Shown in pieces: positions 16,336-24,745 of a DNA stretch of 64,000 bases. A program made the translations under genes and the position numbers. Origin of the DNA: Burkholderia sp. 4M9327F10 (lineage in GTDB: Bacteria > Pseudomonadota > Gammaproteobacteria > Burkholderiales > Burkholderiaceae); contig NZ_SCNV01000034.1 of assembly GCF_005503145.1 (NCBI RefSeq), positions 17,183 through 81,182 of the forward strand. Direction: 5' to 3'. Numbering within the stretch: position 1 is the stretch's first letter; each line of letters opens with the position of its first letter. The notes below the pieces were generated by a model. It was not told the origin of the DNA. It ran no database searches and saw nothing but the letters and a program-made list of their open reading frames with translations.

Positions 16336-17259
16336 TCAATCTGCGGGATGCCGCGCCTGCGCATCGCGCCGCAGCAACGACACCAGCGGCCAGCCGAGGT
16401 TGACGCCGAGGCTTGCCAGCACGATCAGCACCATGCCGGCGAGTTGCGGCGCGGACAGCGCCCGCCCATACACCACGGCATCGACGACGATGGCCGTGAG
16501 CGGGTAGACGAACAGCAGCACGGCGATGATGGGCGTGGTCAGCTTGGGCAGCGCGCCGTAGATCAGCACGTAGGAGAGGCCTGTGTGCAGCACGCCCATG
16601 CCGATCAGCCAGAACCACTGGGTCGGCCCAATGTGTCCTACCGAAGCGAGCGGCGCGATAAACCCCAGGCACACCACGCCGACCAGGCACTGCGCGAGCG
16701 TCAGCAGATGCGGGCGCAACTGGCCGAGGCTCTTGGCGATCAGCGTCACGCTCGCATACAGCACCGAGCCGGCCAGCGCCTCGCCGATCCCGATCAGATA
16801 GCTGGCGTGCCCTTGCAGGTTTTCATTGGCTGCCACGCCCGAGGCCAGCACCAGCCCGATAAACGCGGTTGCAATCCAGCCGAGCCGGTCTCCGCCCAGC
16901 CGCTCATGAAAGATCGCCGCGCCCATCAGCACGACCCAGAACGGCTGCACATGAAACACCACGGTGGCGACCGCGATGCTGGTGCGGTGAATGGCATCGA
17001 AGAACCAGACCCACTGCGTCACCATCAACACGCCGGAGAGCACTGCGAGCAGCACCATACGCGGCGTAAAACGCTGTGCCTTGAAGAAGCCCTTCCACGC
17101 GCAATAGCCGGCCAGCGCCAGAAAGCCGAACAGGCAGCGAAAGAACACCATCGTCATCGCGTCGAGCCGCGCTTCCTCGACGAAGATGCCGATCGTCCCC
17201 ATCAGCAAACCGCCGCTGGCGAGGGTGATGGCGCCCTGTTGACGTGTGGTGAGTGACAT
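16336..17259 (-). CDS. EamA-family drug/metabolite transporter (DMT superfamily)
   Basis: A 307-aa membrane protein of ten predicted helices built from two EamA repeats. The first repeat begins ASGGLLMGTIGIFVEEARLD and contains FFRCLFGF; the second covers IGEALAGSVLYASVTLIAK to VLIVLASLGVNL. Family members export amino acids, metabolites or drugs. The ATG at 17259 gives the normal length and the 100-residue upstream extension is rejected. It is divergent from a LysR regulator, which probably controls it. Confidence 0.85.
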   Translation of the reverse strand: MSLTTRQQGAITLASGGLLMGTIGIFVEEARLDAMTMVFFRCLFGFLALAGYCAWKGFFKAQRFTPRMVLLAVLSGVLMVTQWVWFFDAIHRTSIAVATVVFHVQPFWVVLMGAAIFHERLGGDRLGWIATAFIGLVLASGVAANENLQGHASYLIGIGEALAGSVLYASVTLIAKSLGQLRPHLLTLAQCLVGVVCLGFIAPLASVGHIGPTQWFWLIGMGVLHTGLSYVLIYGALPKLTTPIIAVLLFVYPLTAIVVDAVVYGRALSAPQLAGMVLIVLASLGVNLGWPLVSLLRRDAQARHPAD

Positions 17260-17342
17260 GCAAAAACGCTCCGTGACTGAGATCCCTGTCGAGTATCGGA
17301 GACTTGCGGGACGGCGGCAAACGAATAAAATTGAGAAATTCG

Positions 17343-17357
17343 ATAAGCCAGGCTTAT
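17343..17357. promoter_or_regulatory. LysR-type binding site candidate (ATAAGCC-A-GGCTTAT)
   Basis: A perfect 15-bp dyad ends 5 bp before the LysR start codon and contains the T-N11-A core (17344-17356) expected for LysR-type regulators. It lies in the 103-bp divergent region shared with the EamA gene, fitting autoregulation and control of the exporter. Confidence 0.5.
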
Positions 17358-17362
17358 AAATC

Positions 17363-18310
17363 ATGCACCCTGAATTCGACGTCGACCTGTTGCGCAGCTT
17401 CGTCGCCGTGGTCGAGGCGGGCAGTTTCACGAAGGCGGCAGCGACCGTGCATCGCTCGCAGGCGGCGGTCAGCATGCAGATCAAGCGGCTCGAGGGCATG
17501 CTCGGCACAACGCTGTTCGTCCGCGATACCCGCAATCTGTCGCTGACGCGGCCGGGCAATACGCTGCTCGAATACGCGCGGCGCGTGATCGATCTGCATG
17601 AGGAAGCGTGGTCGGCGATCGTGCGGCCGGAGGTGACCGGGCGCGTCGTGCTGGGGGCGCCGGACGATTATGTGTCGTCGTTGCTCTCGCCTGTGCTGCG
17701 GCGTTTTTCGAACTTGTACCCGCATGTCGAGATCGAGATTGTCTGCGCGCAGAGCACGGCGCTTGCGCCCATGCTGGCCGATAACAAGATCGACCTCGCG
17801 TTCGTCACGCGCGACCGCAAGCTGCGCGGCGAATATGTGCGCAGCGAGCCGATGGTGTGGGTAGGGGCGTCGGAGGATACGCCGGTGCTGGCGGCCTCGC
17901 CGTTGCCGGTGGGTCTATACGAGCCGGGTTGCGTGGCCCGTGCCCATACGCTCGCCGCGCTCGACGCGGCGCGGATCCGCTACCGCGCGGCCTATAGCAG
18001 CGCCAGTCTGCTCGGCCTCGTGGCTACCGTGGATGCGGGGCTGGCGGTGATTGCGCTGACGCGTTGCAGCGTGCCGTCGCGACTTGCGATCCTCGGCGAT
18101 GCGCAGGGCTTGCCGAAGATCGAGCCGCTGGAGATCGTGGTCGCGCGCAGCGCCAAATCGGATCGCCCGACCTGCGACTACCTTGCTGCCCAGATGATTC
18201 AGGATTTGTCGGTACGTGCGCAGCCGCGTGCCTCGGCGGCGGCTTCTTCTTCCGCCGCCTTGTCCGTGCCGCGCGACGAGCGCGCGTCCGACGTTCAGGC
18301 GCGCGCGTAA
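17363..18310 (+). CDS. LysR-family transcriptional regulator (LrhA-like)
   Basis: A 315-aa LysR protein. The N-terminal helix-turn-helix is FVAVVEAGSFTKAAATVHRSQAAVSMQIKRLE (residues 13-44), followed by a linker and a periplasmic-binding-like effector domain (GRVVLGAPDDYVSSLLSPVL). The wording of the HTH and the DLLRSFV opening resemble the LrhA/HexA subgroup. It is divergent from the EamA exporter and probably controls it in response to the exported solute. The last 30 residues are a low-complexity tail, and its stop overlaps the convergent fbpC gene by 16 bp. Confidence 0.85.
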   Translation: MHPEFDVDLLRSFVAVVEAGSFTKAAATVHRSQAAVSMQIKRLEGMLGTTLFVRDTRNLSLTRPGNTLLEYARRVIDLHEEAWSAIVRPEVTGRVVLGAPDDYVSSLLSPVLRRFSNLYPHVEIEIVCAQSTALAPMLADNKIDLAFVTRDRKLRGEYVRSEPMVWVGASEDTPVLAASPLPVGLYEPGCVARAHTLAALDAARIRYRAAYSSASLLGLVATVDAGLAVIALTRCSVPSRLAILGDAQGLPKIEPLEIVVARSAKSDRPTCDYLAAQMIQDLSVRAQPRASAAASSSAALSVPRDERASDVQARA

Positions 18311-19353
18311 GCCGTCACGTCACCATCGATTGCGAGCCTGACGCGCTCACCCGGTTGCGGTGTGCGATAGCCGGGCACGCGGGCCCGCACCACCGTCTGC
18401 GCGGCCGACTGCAATTGCAGCGCGACGCCCGCGTCCTGCCCCTGGAAGATCACGTCCTGTACGACCGCTTCGAACGAGGCGGTGCCGTCCGGGGTGGTTT
18501 CGTCGGCGCGCCACAGGCGGATCTGTTCAGGACGCACCATCACGTCGACGGCGCCGTCCCGCGTGGGCGCCGAGAGAGTCAGCTCACCCAGTTCGCAGCT
18601 CACGCGGTTGCGTGCGGCCACGCCTTGCAGCAGCACCGCTTCGCCAATGAACGACGCGAGTTCGCGCGTGACCGGCCGCCGGTAGATCATCTCCGGCGTG
18701 GCGGTCTGGATCAGCTTGCCTTGCCACAGCACCGCGACTTCATGACCGAGCGAGAGCGCTTCCGACTGGTCGTGCGTCACCAGCACCGCAGTGGCGCCGG
18801 CCGCGGCGAGCGCGCTCGCCACTGCCTGACGTGTTTCGAGGCGCAGCGCCGCGTCGAGGGACGAGAACGGTTCATCGAGCATCACGAGCGTGGGCGAAGG
18901 CGCCAGCGCCCGTGCCAATGCCACCCGTTGCTGCTGGCCGCCGGAAAGCTGCTGCGGCGCGCGCTCCGCGAAGGACGCCGGCAAGCCGACCAGTTCGAGC
19001 AGTTCGGCGACACGATGCCGTGCGCGCCGTTGCGTGCGCGGCAGACCAAAGACAATGTTGTCCGCCACCGACAGATGCGGAAACAGCGCGCCTTCCTGCG
19101 GCACATAACCGATGCGGCGACGCTCCGAGGGCACATGCAGCGCATCGCCGGCGACGCGCTGGCCGTCTATTTCCACCGTGCCGCGGTCGGCGCGTTCGAA
19201 GCCGCACAACACGCGCAGCAAGGTGGTTTTGCCGCTGCCGGACGGACCGAGCAGGGCGAGCAGCGTGCCGCGCTCGACGGACAGATCGATGCCGTGCAGC
19301 ACCGGGTTGCCGTCGAACGATTTATGCAGGCCGCAGATACGAAGTTCGCTCAT
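18295..19353 (-). CDS. fbpC: Ferric iron ABC transporter, ATP-binding protein
   Basis: A 352-aa ABC ATPase of the iron(III)/putrescine group. Walker A (GPSGSGKTT), the Q-loop (GYVPQEGALFPHL), the signature LSGGQQQRVALARAL and Walker B (LVMLDEPFSSLD) are complete, followed by the switch His in VTHDQSEA. A C-terminal TOBE/OB-type domain (about 240-352) has VMVRPEQIRLW. It energises the FbpB permease encoded 36 bp upstream in the same operon. The assignment to iron rests on FbpA and on the cluster context. Confidence 0.88.
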   Translation of the reverse strand: MSELRICGLHKSFDGNPVLHGIDLSVERGTLLALLGPSGSGKTTLLRVLCGFERADRGTVEIDGQRVAGDALHVPSERRRIGYVPQEGALFPHLSVADNIVFGLPRTQRRARHRVAELLELVGLPASFAERAPQQLSGGQQQRVALARALAPSPTLVMLDEPFSSLDAALRLETRQAVASALAAAGATAVLVTHDQSEALSLGHEVAVLWQGKLIQTATPEMIYRRPVTRELASFIGEAVLLQGVAARNRVSCELGELTLSAPTRDGAVDVMVRPEQIRLWRADETTPDGTASFEAVVQDVIFQGQDAGVALQLQSAAQTVVRARVPGYRTPQPGERVRLAIDGDVTAYARA

Positions 19354-19389
19354 GAGAATCGATGGGGATGGCGGTAAGTTCGACGCAGT

Positions 19390-20994
19390 CTAGCTGCGCT
19401 CGCCAAGCAGCGCTGAGCGGCCGAGCAGCGTGAACAGCAGGCCCGAGGCGCACAGCGAGATGCCCGTGAGCAGCGCCGCGTACGGTGCGGCGGCGGCAAA
19501 TGCCATGGTCGACGTGTCGGCCCAGACCTGGGTGGCGAGCGTCTGGGTGCCGGCGGGGGAGAGCAGCAGCGTGGCGTTGAGTTCGGTGACAACCGAGATG
19601 AACACCATCGAGGCCGCCGCGCCCAGGCCCGGCCCGGCAAGCGGCAGCAGCACGCGCACGAGCGTCTGGCCCCACCCCAGGCCGAGCGCCCGCGCGGTCT
19701 CTTCGAGACGCGGCTGCGCCTGCATCAGCGCAGCGCGCACGCTGACCAGAGCGAGCGGCAGGAACAGGATCGAGTAGGCGATGATCAGCAGCGTGGTGCT
19801 CTGATAGAGCGGCTGCAGGGCATGTACGGCGAGCGAGACGATCGCCAGCGCGATCACGAGACCGGGGATGCCTTGGGCCAGAAACACGGTGCGCTCGAAC
19901 AGCGTCGCAAGCCGTCCCGGATAGCGCACCAGCAGGAACGCGAGCGGCACGATCAGCACCGTGGTCAGGACGGCGGCGCCGAGCCCGAAGCCGAGCGAGG
20001 TGAGCGTCGCGTCGAACAGCAGTTCGGGCGAAACGTCGGCTGGCGTGACGGCGGCCGCGCCCGGCTGCGTGAGCCAGTAGCCGATCATGCCGAGCGGCAC
20101 GCCGAGCGTGGCGATAGTCACCGCGGCAAAGCCCGCGACCACCAGCCAGCGCCATAGACCCAGGTCATAACGCAGCACCGCGCGGCGCGCGCCACGATCG
20201 ACACGTTCATAACGCGCCGCACCGCGCACGCGGAATTCGAATGCCAGCACGACGAGGCACATCAGGATCAACAGGCAGGCGAGCAGCGACGCGCCCGGAC
20301 CATCGAAGCTGGTGCGGTATTCGGCGTAGATTTCGGTCGTGAAGGTATGAAAACGCAGCAGCGTGAATGCGCCGAATTCGGCCATCACGCCGAGTGCGAC
20401 CAGCAGCATGCCGCCCAGCAACGCGGGGCGCAGTTGCGGCAGGATCACGCGCACAAAGGTGCTCCAGCGGCCGCAGCCGAGCGAGCGGGCGCTTTCTTCG
20501 AGCGCCGGGTCCATGCTGCGCAACGCAGCGGCCACCGGCAGATAGACCAGCGGGAAATACGAAGACGTAATGACAAGCAAGGCGCCGTTGAAGTCCTGCA
20601 GGTCCAGACTGAACGACACCCAGGCATAGCTCGTGATGAACGGCGGCATCGCGAGCGGGGCGGCCATTGCGACGGCCCAGAAGCGGCGGCCGGGCAGATG
20701 GGTGCGTTCGACGAACCAGGCCGCCGCCGTGCCCAGCACAGCCGAGGCGAGCGTGGCCGACACCGTGATGGTCAGCGTGTTGACGAGCAGCTCGCCGACC
20801 AGCGGCCGGAACACCAGTTCGACCGCCTCGGCCAGACCGAAGCTCGCTGCGCGCCACACCGTGAAGGCGAGCGGCAGCAACACCAGTAGAGCACTTACCG
20901 CGGCAGCCGCGAACAGACCACCCGGTGCGCGCTTGCGGGCGCGCGCCGGTTCAGAGGCAACAGCCGGCGCCGCGGCTGACACGGCATCGCTCAT
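19390..20994 (-). CDS. fbpB: Ferric iron ABC transporter permease (fused double domain)
   Basis: A 534-aa inner-membrane protein with two binding-protein-dependent transport domains in one chain, as usual for FbpB/SfuB. The first EAA loop is EESARSLGCGRWSTFVRVILPQLRP and the second EETARALGLGWGQTLVRVLLP. About twelve membrane segments are visible. The start codon at 20994 directly abuts the fbpA stop, showing co-translation. The N-terminal 25 residues are Ala-rich and probably cytoplasmic. Confidence 0.9.
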   Translation of the reverse strand: MSDAVSAAAPAVASEPARARKRAPGGLFAAAAVSALLVLLPLAFTVWRAASFGLAEAVELVFRPLVGELLVNTLTITVSATLASAVLGTAAAWFVERTHLPGRRFWAVAMAAPLAMPPFITSYAWVSFSLDLQDFNGALLVITSSYFPLVYLPVAAALRSMDPALEESARSLGCGRWSTFVRVILPQLRPALLGGMLLVALGVMAEFGAFTLLRFHTFTTEIYAEYRTSFDGPGASLLACLLILMCLVVLAFEFRVRGAARYERVDRGARRAVLRYDLGLWRWLVVAGFAAVTIATLGVPLGMIGYWLTQPGAAAVTPADVSPELLFDATLTSLGFGLGAAVLTTVLIVPLAFLLVRYPGRLATLFERTVFLAQGIPGLVIALAIVSLAVHALQPLYQSTTLLIIAYSILFLPLALVSVRAALMQAQPRLEETARALGLGWGQTLVRVLLPLAGPGLGAAASMVFISVVTELNATLLLSPAGTQTLATQVWADTSTMAFAAAAPYAALLTGISLCASGLLFTLLGRSALLGERS

Positions 20995-22026
20995 TTACAG
21001 CAGTCCAGCCTGACGCAGCAGCTTGCCGGCCTGGCTGTCGTCACCGAGTTGCTGCACCGTCAGTGCCGGCGGGTTCAGTTCGTTGAACGGCTTGAGGATC
21101 GGGTCCGGTGCGACGCCGCTATGCAGCGGGTACTCGAAGTCCACATGGCCCTTCGCCATCAGCGACTGGGCGCGTTCGCTGACCAGGTAGGCCAGGAACT
21201 TCTGCGCGCCGCTTTCGTTGTGCGCGGACTTCAGCACGGCTGCGCCCGACACGTTCACGAGTGCGCCGGCATCGCCGTTGCTGAAGTGGTAGAGCGCGCT
21301 GCGGGTGGCCTTGTCGCCGATTTCGGCATGCAGACGCGCCCAGTAGTAGTTGTTGATGATGCCGGTTTCGACCGCGCCGCGGTTGACCGCAGCCACCACG
21401 CCTTCGTCGTCGTCGAAGATCTGCGAGTTGGCCTTCAGGCCCTTCAGCCACTCGAGCGTTTGTGCTTCGCCCTTCAGTGCGATCACGGCGCTCACGAGCG
21501 GCAGGAAGTCGCCGTCGCTCGGCGCAATACCGAGCTTGCCCTTCCATTCCGGCTTGGCCAGATCGAACAGCGATTGCGGCAACTGTGCCGGCTGGACCTT
21601 GGCCGTGTTGTAGGCCAGCACGTTTTCACGCGCGGTCACGCCAACCCACACGCCGCTCGGCGAATCGAAGCGTGCCGGGACGGCTGCCAGCGTTGCTGCA
21701 TCGACCTTGCCGAGCAGACCTTTTTCTTCCAGCAGCATCAGTTCCGGCGAGTTTTCCGTGAAGTACACGTCAGCGGGCGACGCCGCGCCTTCCGCGACGA
21801 GCTGGGCGGCCAGTGCCGGGCCTTCGCCGGTACGGATCTTCACCGAGATGCCGGTTTGATTCTGGAAGTCCTTCGCGAGCGCGTTGACGACCTGCTCGTG
21901 CTGCGCGCTATAGAGCGTGATCGATTCAGCGTGTGCGGCTAGCGGGGCGGTGCCCAGCGTCGCCAGCAGGAGAGCGGCCGCGCCGCTGATTGCGCGGACA
22001 CGGTTGCCAAGCCAGGAATGAGTCAT
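20995..22026 (-). CDS. fbpA: Periplasmic ferric-ion-binding protein
   Basis: A 343-aa extracellular solute-binding protein with a signal peptide ending near AAHA (residue 33). The mature protein opens ESITLYSAQHEQVVNALAKDF, typical of the FbpA/FutA group, and has the pair of iron-liganding tyrosines in GIINNYYWARL. PADVYFTENSPELMLLEEKGLL is also characteristic. It should bind Fe3+ in the periplasm and deliver it to FbpBC. It follows the EfeB-like gene by 165 bp on the same strand. Confidence 0.9.
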   Translation of the reverse strand: MTHSWLGNRVRAISGAAALLLATLGTAPLAAHAESITLYSAQHEQVVNALAKDFQNQTGISVKIRTGEGPALAAQLVAEGAASPADVYFTENSPELMLLEEKGLLGKVDAATLAAVPARFDSPSGVWVGVTARENVLAYNTAKVQPAQLPQSLFDLAKPEWKGKLGIAPSDGDFLPLVSAVIALKGEAQTLEWLKGLKANSQIFDDDEGVVAAVNRGAVETGIINNYYWARLHAEIGDKATRSALYHFSNGDAGALVNVSGAAVLKSAHNESGAQKFLAYLVSERAQSLMAKGHVDFEYPLHSGVAPDPILKPFNELNPPALTVQQLGDDSQAGKLLRQAGLL

Positions 22027-22084
22027 GATGCGGAATTCCTTTTGTGATGGTATCGATCTATTTCACGCGCGGCTCGCCACGAGC

Positions 22085-22101
22085 GGCACCGTGTGGGTGC
22101 C
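22085..22101 (-). other. Intercistronic hairpin between efeB-like gene and fbpA
   Basis: GGCACC-GTGTG-GGTGCC forms a 6-bp stem with a 5-nt loop in the 165-bp gap. It lacks a T-run, so it is more likely an mRNA stability or processing element than a terminator. Confidence 0.25.
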
Positions 22102-22191
22102 GGTCGCGGCGCTGTGGTGGTGCGGTCTCCGCGCGTCCAGCCAAACCTGCCTGTTGACGAGCACCACATGCGCTACATGCGGCGCCCGGCC

Positions 22192-23499
22192 TTAGGTCTC
22201 GAACAGCTCCGCGCCGATATACGAACCCGGCTTCGCGCCCGGCGGGCAGGCAAACACCGCGCTGCCGACGTGCGTCGTGAACTGGTTCATCATGTCGAAC
22301 TTCGAGAGCTTCTCGTTGATGGGGATGAAACCGGTGCGCGGGTCGCCCTGGTAGGCGATGAAAATCAGCCCCGCGTCGTACTCGGTTTCCTGGCGCCATG
22401 GCGGCCAGCGCTCGATGTAGAAATTCGAGCCGTCGTTATACGAGTACGAGCGGCGCAGAATCTGCGCGCCGTTGTTGGTCGCCTGGTTCGACAGCCGGAC
22501 GTGCGAATTTTCCGGAATCACCGGATTGCCGTCCTTGTCCTGCGCGTCGAGATCGAGCGGGTCGAATTCATTCTTCTTGCCGATCGGCGCGCCGCTGTAC
22601 TTGTGCCGGCCGAACACCTGTTCCTGGAAATCGGCCTCGGTCATGTCCCAGTGTTCGAGCGTGATACGGATGCGGCGCACGACGCTATACGAGCCGCCTT
22701 GCATCCACGGCGCGTCCGCACCGTTGGCCCAGACGAACTGGTTCATCAACTCGGGCTTTTTGGTCGACGGGTTGTTGGTGCCGTCCTTGAAGCCCATCAG
22801 GTTGCGCGGCGTCTGACCACGCGGACCCGAGACGAAGCCGGCCTGGCCCCAGCGCATGGTCGCCACGCCGTAGCTCTGGCGCACCAGTTGGCGCACGGCG
22901 TGGAAGGCGACTTGCGCGTCGTTCGCACAGGCCTGGATGAAGAGATCACCACCGGTTTTTTCCGGCAGCAACTGGTCGCCGTTAAAGCGCGGCAGATCGA
23001 CGAGCGCGGCCGGGCGGCGATTGGCGATGCCGTAGCGGTCCTTGCCTTCCGACGTGAACAGACCCGGGCCGAAGCCGAAGGTCACCGTCAGGCCGGCCGG
23101 GCCGAGGCCGAGCACGTCGCCGGAGTCCGGCGCGGCCTTGCCGTCGGGGCCGGGCAGCGCACCGGCGGGCTGGCCCTGGGTCATGCGCGCGGCGGCGTCG
23201 GTCCAGGTGCGCAGCAGGCCGATCACGTCGTCGCGCTTCGTCGTGGTCAGATCGAGCGCGGCCACGTAAATGTGCGATTGCTGCGCCGTGACGATGCCGC
23301 TCTGATGCTCGCCGAAGAACGGTTCGACCGCGAGGTACGGATCCTGATGCGGATCGCCGGCATGCCCCTGCGGCTTGCTGAGCGCGGCCTGGGCGACGCC
23401 GGTCGCGCCGAGGCTCGCGCCTGCAGCGACCGCCGCACCTCCCGCCTTCAGAAAGCCGCGCCGGGCAGGCCGCGTGGGGGGATTGTCATCGGTTGTCAT
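22192..23499 (-). CDS. efeB: Tat-exported DyP-type heme peroxidase (EfeB/deferrochelatase-like)
   Basis: A 435-aa dye-decolorising peroxidase. A twin-arginine signal (PARRGFLKAGGAAVAAG) at residues 12-28 marks export of the folded protein to the periplasm. The DyP signature GFKDGTNNP carries the catalytic aspartate, and NSHVRLSN supplies the proximal heme histidine, followed by the distal-side arginine in ILRRSYSY. E. coli EfeB works with the EfeUO iron importer and has been proposed to release iron from heme. Here it sits in front of fbpABC instead of efeUO, which suggests an iron-supply role. Confidence 0.88.
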   Translation of the reverse strand: MTTDDNPPTRPARRGFLKAGGAAVAAGASLGATGVAQAALSKPQGHAGDPHQDPYLAVEPFFGEHQSGIVTAQQSHIYVAALDLTTTKRDDVIGLLRTWTDAAARMTQGQPAGALPGPDGKAAPDSGDVLGLGPAGLTVTFGFGPGLFTSEGKDRYGIANRRPAALVDLPRFNGDQLLPEKTGGDLFIQACANDAQVAFHAVRQLVRQSYGVATMRWGQAGFVSGPRGQTPRNLMGFKDGTNNPSTKKPELMNQFVWANGADAPWMQGGSYSVVRRIRITLEHWDMTEADFQEQVFGRHKYSGAPIGKKNEFDPLDLDAQDKDGNPVIPENSHVRLSNQATNNGAQILRRSYSYNDGSNFYIERWPPWRQETEYDAGLIFIAYQGDPRTGFIPINEKLSKFDMMNQFTTHVGSAVFACPPGAKPGSYIGAELFET

Positions 23500-23501
23500 G
23501 A

Positions 23502-24668
23502 TTACTTCGCCAACACCAAAGTGTTTACGTCGTCTTCCACGTAGTAAAAGCCATCGCCTGCGGGCGTCATGACGATGCCGAACAGGTCGCCGTTACCGGG
23601 GGGCGACTGAGCCTTGTCGGTATCGATCCAGCGTGCGTAGATCTGCTTGCCGTTCGCCGGGTCGATCTCGACCACCTGGCCGTTCAGCGCATTGGTCACC
23701 AGCAGGTGGCCGTTGGGCGCCATGACCATGGCCAGCGGGCGATGCAGCAGGCCGTCGGCGGTGAGCTGGCGGCCAACACCCGCGCTGATGTCGCGCGTCA
23801 TCGGGTCTTCGATCACGCTGACGCGGTTACCGATCGCGTCCGAAACATACAGGATTTTCTGGTCCGGCGACAGGGCGAGACCGGTCGGTCCGATCAGGAA
23901 CACGCCCTTGTCGGCCTGAGCGCCGAAGCCGCTGCCCACGACCGTTTCCTTCTTCACGACCGGCGGCTTGCCGTCCGGAATGTCGAGATCCAGACGCAGC
24001 ACGGTGGCCTGCTTGTAGACCGGCGGTTCGCCGTCTACACCGACTGCGGTTGCCGGGCCAACGCCGAAGCCGGCGTTGCTGACAAACAGCGTGGCGCTAT
24101 TGCCGTTGTCGACGACCGCCATATTGCCCCACGGGTCGTTGATGTTCGGGCTGCTGATGGCCGAGGCGATCTTGCCCTGCGAATCCAGCACGATCAGGCA
24201 GCCCGCCCCTTTCGTGCCCGTGGTGCCGTCATTGCTCGGCGTGCTGCCGACGATCACCCAGCCCGATTTCAGCATGGTCATCGCGGTCGACAGACCGACG
24301 CCGCCCGGGCACTCCTTCAGGTCGCGCGGAATCGACGCGAACAGCGTCATCTGCTTCGTGTCCGGGTGGTAGTCCACGATCGTGGTGCCCGTGCCTTGCA
24401 GGTTGGTCGAGTTGTTGAAGTTGTCGACGAGGACGTCGTCTTTCTTCACGCTGCCGGCCGAGACCGGCGCCACGACGATCGCGTACGGGTTCTGGTCGCC
24501 GTTGTCGGGCACCGTGTTGATGAGCGTGGTGTGCTTATGTACCGTCTCGAGAAAACCTTTCGGATCGGCGTACGCGGTGCCGGCCGCGACGAGGGCGGCG
24601 GCGCTTGCCGCTGCTGCCATCAGTGCCCGCGTAGCGCGCGGCAAAGACTTGCGCTTGGGGTAATTCAT
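23502..24668 (-). CDS. Exported beta-propeller (NHL/YncE-like) protein
   Basis: A 388-aa secreted protein with a signal peptide (cleavage near GTAYA-DPKGF, residue 36). It has repeated blade-like blocks such as GLALSPDQKILYVSDAIGNRVSVIED and PLAMVMAPNGHLLVTNALNGQVVEIDP, which mark a six- or seven-bladed propeller without an obvious enzyme active site. Its stop lies 2 bp before the DyP peroxidase start, so the two are co-translated. A role as a periplasmic scaffold or metal/heme-handling partner is inference only. The start at 24668 gives a proper signal peptide. Confidence 0.7.
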   Translation of the reverse strand: MNYPKRKSLPRATRALMAAAASAAALVAAGTAYADPKGFLETVHKHTTLINTVPDNGDQNPYAIVVAPVSAGSVKKDDVLVDNFNNSTNLQGTGTTIVDYHPDTKQMTLFASIPRDLKECPGGVGLSTAMTMLKSGWVIVGSTPSNDGTTGTKGAGCLIVLDSQGKIASAISSPNINDPWGNMAVVDNGNSATLFVSNAGFGVGPATAVGVDGEPPVYKQATVLRLDLDIPDGKPPVVKKETVVGSGFGAQADKGVFLIGPTGLALSPDQKILYVSDAIGNRVSVIEDPMTRDISAGVGRQLTADGLLHRPLAMVMAPNGHLLVTNALNGQVVEIDPANGKQIYARWIDTDKAQSPPGNGDLFGIVMTPAGDGFYYVEDDVNTLVLAK

Positions 24669-24745
24669 GATTGAGCCTCCGTGCCTGCGCACAAAGCGGT
24701 GAATGCGGTCATGATCGAAAGCATCGGTCCGGGATTAAGAAAAGG

